Assembly (NCBI GenBank): GCA_009761415.1
Contig: QUOL01000009.1
Coordinates: forward strand, 1,426,001-1,490,000
Origin: Sarcomyxa edulis
Taxonomy: Eukaryota > Basidiomycota > Agaricomycetes > Agaricales > Mycenaceae
DNA length: 64,000 nucleotides
Direction of reading: 5' to 3'
The notes under the pieces are model-generated. The model did not search any database, had not been told where the DNA came from, and saw only the letters and a program-made list of their open reading frames with translations. Within the stretch, counting starts at the first letter, position 1; each line of letters begins with the position of its first letter. The position numbers were made by a program, and so were the translations under genes. This document shows, piece after piece, positions 59,671 to 64,000 of the stretch.

Positions 59671-59921
59671 ACATAGTCAGTGAAGTTGCAGTAAGCGAAA
59701 GAATAGTCATAGTCATTAGGTGGATAGGTCCGGCCAGGCAAAGTGAAGCCACCGCGACTAGTACTGTTACTGTTACACTGGCAGCCGAAGGAACTCGACG
59801 ATCTGTGTACATGTCCCTTGGTGGATGCACGTATGCATGCTGCGAGGTAGGCTACGAAGATTTGACGGTCATATTATAAGTATTCCAATCTGAAGGCTAT
59901 AAGTACTTGAGGTTACTTATA
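59671..59921. other. Spacer, no gene
   Basis: No supported feature between the duplication and the minisatellite. Confidence 0.4.
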
Positions 59922-59975
59922 AGCGAATCCTTTGAGGTAATAGACGAATCCTTTGAGGTTATAGGCGAATCCTTC
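59922..59975 (+). repeat. 21-bp minisatellite, about 2.5 copies
   Basis: CGAATCCTTTGAGGT-containing units begin at 59924, 59945 and 59966 (period 21). Confidence 0.75.
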
Positions 59976-60359
59976 CTTCGTTCCTTCCATTAAAACTATA
60001 CTATTGACAGACGAATTGGAGTTGGAGGGCGCGTGGGTGTGAGGGTGTGAACGCACCTTATAAGTAGTCCGAGCGGGAATACAATACACAGCTCTGTGAG
60101 GTATTGAGGGAGGCACGGCTTGATCTAGGAAGCACGATGCGTCGTTAATCGTTATTTGCAGGACGCAGCGTGAATGTGAGTGCATGACACTTTATCGAAT
60201 GCCAGTCTGAGTCACGGTGTTGAGTGAGAGTTAGTAACCCACACCATCGACCATCCAAGAAGCAAGAACCGAGAACCGACGAATCCCTCCTCCTTGTCCT
60301 TCGCCTTCGAGCTCAACTAACATCCAATTCCGATACATGCCGACAACTTGAATTCACCT

Positions 60360-60800
60360 CGATGGTGGATCTAAACCAAAAGAAACAGAAGTGAAGTGGA
60401 GTGGAGTGGAGGGAAGGAGTCTTTTGGTATTTTTGGTGTTTTGGTGTGGGGATGCATATGGACGGATGAAGGAGATACGAGACACGAGACAAGAGAAACG
60501 AGGGACGGGAAATGGGGAGGGAAAGGAAGGGAAGGGAAGGAAAGGGACTGGGAGATCGAAGATGGGAAGGAACACCAACCCCGACGAAAACTCCAACTCC
60601 AACTCCAACTCCAACTCCAACAATTGCCGGACGGAAACCGGCTGTTCCTCAATGGGACCGTGCCGTTCACACCACCACCAACTCCAACTCAACCAACTCC
60701 AACTCCAACTCCAACCAAAACCAAAAAACCAAAAAAAGACGCCACCCCGCACCTCGCACCCCGCACGAAAGATACAGACAGAAACGGTCGATTTCACTTG
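60360..60800. repeat. Purine-rich tract and CCAACT microsatellites
   Basis: A nearly pure purine stretch (about 60460-60570) is followed by (CCAACT)n-type runs at 60591-60621 and 60678-60717. Long frames on both strands here (up to 147 codons) come from the low complexity and are not genes. Confidence 0.75.
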
Positions 60801-61560
60801 ATAATATCACCGGTGACCTGAGTAAACGAACGATAGAATATGCGATAGGCGATAGGCTCACCCTCACGAACGGTAGATTGGTCCTAGAAAATAGATTTAG
60901 AGGGTGTTAGCATGAACGAACGGATGAAGGAACGATACGTCCTGAGTGGTTTCAGTGCGATCGGACGATAGACTGGTTCTAGAAACACTCACCCACCACC
61001 CACCACCACCCACCACCCACCACCCGGCACCCGCCACGCAGACGAACGATATGGATATGGTGGAGTAAGTTCAAGTTGGTTGACACGATCATGATATCGA
61101 TGATATCGTGTGGTACTAGGGGGTAGAAGCTTGAGTAAGTAAGTAGAAGGAGTTACCCACCATGGCCACGAACGACTCGAATCGAACACGAATACTTCTG
61201 GGTGGATGATGATGAGGATGAGGATGAGATTGAGGACGAGGACGAGGATGAAAACAAGTACGAGGATAAAAATTCAACCAGGTTGCACCAAGGGATATAG
61301 ATATGAGTTTGAAGAAGTTTGAGTGGGTTCGGGGATGTTTAGGTCGAAAATCACAAGTCGAACGTCGAAAATCACAAGTCCAAAATCGAAAACTCCTACT
61401 CAACGTCGAGATCGAAGTGGTGCTGGGGCCAGGGTCGGGGTGGGTACGTACGTATACGTCGGTCCTAGTGATGCCATAGATGGGTGTTACTGAGTGGAAA
61501 GTGGATTGTAAGGATGCATGCGGTGATGGCGATGGTAATAGTGTTGGGGATGGTGATGGT
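60801..61560. other. Low-complexity intergenic DNA
   Basis: Contains a CACCCACC-rich stretch (60990-61030) and a GAGGATGAG-rich stretch (61205-61260). No gene is supported. Confidence 0.4.
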
Positions 61561-61563
61561 ACT

Positions 61564-61700
61564 CACTGGATCTGAAAGGTGGATGCTGAATGGCGGATGA
61601 TGGACTTGGATGGTGGATGGAGAGCTGGATGGTGAATGGCGGCTGCTGGATGGTGAAATTGGACGCTGGACTTGGATGCTGGACTCGAACACCGGACGCT
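61564..61700. repeat. Degenerate GGATGGTG minisatellite
   Basis: Irregular repetition of CTGGATGGTGAATGGCGG-like units with variable spacers. Confidence 0.6.
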
Positions 61701-62274
61701 AGACACCCGACTCGAACTGACGCCGTACTCGAACGTTGAGAACTGTATCTAAAAACAAGAACGACGGTCAATCGGTTCACTATCACTATGAAAACGTTAG
61801 TAGGTGAATCACATGGTTATGAGTATCCGGATCCGGAGGATCCGGAGGATGCGGACGGGGACGGCTGTGGGAAGTAGGTGAGTAGATTTGGGGTTGAATG
61901 GGACTTGGGGTTTGGGATTGGTTTTAGGTTGAGGTGGTGTTGGGTTTGAGGTTGGATTTGGATTTGGAGGTGGAGTTGAGGTCGGAGTGTGATTTGAGCT
62001 GGGATCGGGTAAGCGGGGAGAGGAAGAGGAAAGTGAAGAGAGGGAAGAGAGAGGGAGAGAGACGAGAGTGAGAGAACGAGAGTGAGTTAAGAAAAGAGTG
62101 AGAAGAACAGAGAGTGCGAAGAAGACGAATGAGTGAAGAAGAGAGTGGGTGAAGAAAAGAAGTAGCACGTGATAGTGAAGAGCGAAGAGCGAAGAAAGCG
62201 AGGAAGATGAAGAAGATAAAGAAGCTGAATGTACTCATAACCGCGCGCGATGCACCACTCAGGCCTCAAAGATG
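61701..62274. other. Purine-rich intergenic DNA
   Basis: A strongly GA-rich plus strand from about 62005 to 62225, preceded by GGTTG/GGATTTGG repeats. The apparent hydrophobic and proline-rich frames on the minus strand result from this composition. No gene. Confidence 0.45.
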
Positions 62275-62331
62275 GATGATACGAGATCATCGGGACGATA
62301 CGAGTTCATCGTGACGATACGAGTTAATCGT
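62275..62331 (+). repeat. 19-bp tandem repeat, 3 copies
   Basis: Units at 62275, 62294 and 62313 of the form GACGATACGAGTTCATCGT, with a few substitutions. Confidence 0.8.
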
Positions 62332-62364
62332 GGAGTAGCTGTCGTTCCTTTGCAGATATATACA

Positions 62365-62476
62365 TTTCGAGGCGCAACCTCTCCGCCTTTCGAGGCGCAA
62401 CCTCTCCTCCTTTCGAGGCGCAACCTCTCCTTTCGAGGCACCGGTCTCTCCTCCATTCGAGGCACCGGTCTCCTCC
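62365..62476 (+). repeat. About 23-bp minisatellite, 5 copies, next to SDH4
   Basis: Units starting TTTCGAGG at 62365, 62388, 62411 and 62431, and ATTCGAGG at 62455. The first three continue GCGCAACCTCTCC, the last two CACCGGTCTCTCC, so two unit types are ordered in blocks. The array stops one base from the SDH4 stop codon and must lie in its 3' UTR. Confidence 0.85.
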
Positions 62477-62477
62477 C

Positions 62478-63069
62478 TCACGCAGCCCACACCTTTGCAA
62501 TCAATTCGGTAAGACCTGCCAAAGACATAAGCTCAAAAACAACCCCAAGCACAGATGGGCTCACCAATATCATTCGTATTAAACGCATAAACACCCACCA
62601 ACGACGCCACCGTCGCCCCCCTCAACCCCCACATCGCCACCCTCCCAGCAACAGGAAACTTCCTCACATGCAAATAATCCACCAACATGGCATCAAACCC
62701 GATATGGCTGTGCATGACGAGAGTGAATCCGAAGAGGGCGTCGAGGAGGGGGTGGGGGGTTGGGGAGGTGATGAATGCGGCGGAGGTGAGGGGGATGAGG
62801 GAGGCGGAGAGGAGGCGTTCGAAGGCCCAGTGGTGGGATCCGTGGGTTTTTGAGGGGGGGGGGAAGGGGGTTGGGTCGTTGACTGTTCCTTTGTAGATGG
62901 CTGGCGACAAAGAGGGTGGGGGGTGTTAGTGGGTATAGTTAGAGTGATAGTGGTGGGTGGGGTACTTACGACCGCCTGGGATGTAAAGCGACGAGTCAGT
63001 TGCAGCTGATCTTGTCAATAGACGACGAGTGACAGACACTGGGCGGAGACGGAGGAGGGACATCGACAT
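62478..63069 (-). CDS. SDH4: Succinate dehydrogenase membrane anchor subunit (CybS)
   Basis: Anchors complex II in the inner mitochondrial membrane and helps form the ubiquinone site. Three exons: start ATG 63069, donor after the split codon in YIPGGP, second exon from IYKGTVNDPTPFPPP, last exon LTELIAKVWAA ending at 62478. The first about 25 residues (MSMSLLRLRPVSVTRRLLTR) form an Arg-rich mitochondrial targeting peptide. Family marks are SHHWAFERLLSASLIPLT, three hydrophobic helices, HSHIGFDAMLVDYLHVRKFP (histidine for haem, Asp-Tyr of the quinone site) and NTNDIG. Length is normal for the family. A second ATG two codons downstream (63063) is equally possible. Confidence 0.93.
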
Positions 63070-63900
63070 CGTCGTTGGTGTTTGGGTTAGGGAGAGGGGA
63101 ATAATCCGGATCAGCCAATCACAGTCACCGTAACCCTAACCCGGCTAATCCCGTAACCATAACACAGCCACACCCACCTGCAGTCGTCGTCTCACTCCGA
63201 GTCATTGTCAAAGCGCCATTGCCATCTTCCATAAAGGCCCGCGTTCAAGGAGTCCTCTGTTGGTCCTCTGATCCTAACACATTAATTGCCGCTCATCGCT
63301 CCAGGGTTGACCAGGAGCTTGAGAAGGAATTGATATGGGCAGGTGTCCACGTCACGGTCGTGGGATAGGCAATGAAATTAATGAAAGACTACGGTGATGA
63401 TTGTAGGCCTGGGGAGTTATGATAGACCGTCGGTCGCTCATTGTCATCTAGTCTTTCGATACAGAGTCTATGGTCGACTACGGTTCTTTCATCCTACCCT
63501 TATAGTCATCGCTCCAGGGTCAACTACGGTTCTTTCATCTCATCTACATCATTCCCTTTTCTTCCATCTACACCATTCCCTTCCCTTCTCCCCATCCCAT
63601 CTACTCGCTCGACGTGTAGCTATAGGACCCACTCTCCAGAATGCATCACACACACTCGAGTCGTCCGAGTTTTCACCTTCTGAGGAGACTCTACGGCGCT
63701 CAGGCTTAAATATGTGTGCGCCAGTTCTTCAGAGTTGGGTCCTTACTTGTACTTGTGTCGAGTCGGACTTGGGGATCTCATGGCTGGCGTTTCGTGACTG
63801 GTGTACATGTTACTTATCCGTTCCTCCTAGCTATAGTGGTGGAGAGGACTGGGATCCTCGCGTCACGTTGTCTTTTCGAGTATATACAAGGTGAGATTTT
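63070..63900. other. SDH4 promoter region and intergenic DNA
   Basis: No supported gene. A 166-codon plus frame (63394-63894) is Ser/His/Pro-rich through a TCATC/CCATTCCC-type low-complexity stretch and lacks a domain. Confidence 0.35.
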
Positions 63901-63901
63901 A

Positions 63902-63993
63902 GTTCACTCCTCCCCCTCCTCCTCCTCCCACCCCTCCGTGTCCCCCTCCCCCCACCCCCACTCCCACCCCCACCCTCACTCCCACTCCCATCC
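63902..63993 (+). repeat. C/T-rich low-complexity tract at the window end
   Basis: About 90 bases that are almost entirely C and T (CCTCCTCCTCC, CCCACTCCCACCCCCAC). It runs to the window edge. Confidence 0.7.
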
Positions 63994-64000
63994 CGAATAC

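Noticed and set aside
60354..60910. Several frames of 130-147 codons on both strands
   Set aside because: They derive from purine tracts and CCAACT repeats; composition is extreme and no domain is present.
61809..62238. Leu/Ser/Pro-rich minus frames resembling signal peptides
   Set aside because: They result from the GA-rich plus strand and repeat nowhere as a spliced gene.
1..64000. CRISPR array, rRNA genes, LTR retrotransposon or bacterial-type operon
   Set aside because: None of the repeats has spacer structure, no rRNA or reverse-transcriptase motif was seen, and all genes have fungal introns.

Overview
The window looks like nuclear chromosomal DNA of a mushroom-forming basidiomycete (Agaricomycetes). 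The evidence is intron-dense genes with 45-70 nt GT-AG (sometimes GC-AG) introns, several exons of only 7-16 nt, two nuclear tRNA genes with short introns next to the anticodon, and protein families typical of this class (F-box/LRR-like proteins, a dynamin GTPase, a PHO80-type cyclin, a tandem ABM-fold protein, multi-beta-trefoil proteins). No plasmid, phage, bacterial or viral block is seen, and there is no CRISPR array or rRNA. All gene models were spliced by eye from open frames, splice signals and family knowledge, so exact exon edges are inferences.

Layout. 0-3.4 kb: a possible unrecognised or broken gene, then ZPR1 (minus). 3.4-12.3 kb: sparse, with an F-box/LRR-like gene (5.5-6.5 kb) and a cyclin (8.2-9.6 kb). 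12.3-15.3 kb: a complete dynamin-superfamily GTPase. 16.2-17.0 kb: a 538-bp non-autonomous hAT-type transposon with an intact 8-bp target-site duplication, then tRNA-Thr(UGU). 17.7-25.0 kb: three minus-strand genes, namely a protein with six Cys4 zinc-ribbon-like units, a two-domain ABM-fold protein and the spindle-checkpoint protein MAD1. 25.0-35.3 kb: compact core region with a DUF262 (GmrSD N-terminal-like) protein that shares a 72-bp divergent promoter with MAD1, an F-box protein, a secreted FAD-linked oxidase and cyclophilin. 36.0-39.3 kb: a decayed gene and an F-box/LRR-like gene. 39.4-48.1 kb: two paralogous multi-exon beta-trefoil (QxW) proteins in direct tandem. 49.6 kb: tRNA-Glu(CUC). 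51.0-52.9 kb: a disordered acidic protein with one C2H2-like finger. 55.2-57.9 kb: a tandem pair of small membrane proteins with repeated CVIATHLG-type exons; one copy is intact, the other carries a nonsense codon and a frameshift. 59-64 kb: low-complexity and minisatellite-rich DNA surrounding SDH4, the membrane anchor of succinate dehydrogenase.

Function. Housekeeping genes (ZPR1, MAD1, cyclophilin, SDH4, tRNAs) are interleaved with lineage-specific families that show recent duplication and decay. There is no operon-like logic. The most distinctive items are the two lectin-like paralogues, the six-unit zinc-ribbon protein, the CVIATHLG pair, the micro-exon chain in the DUF262 gene and the hAT-type element.
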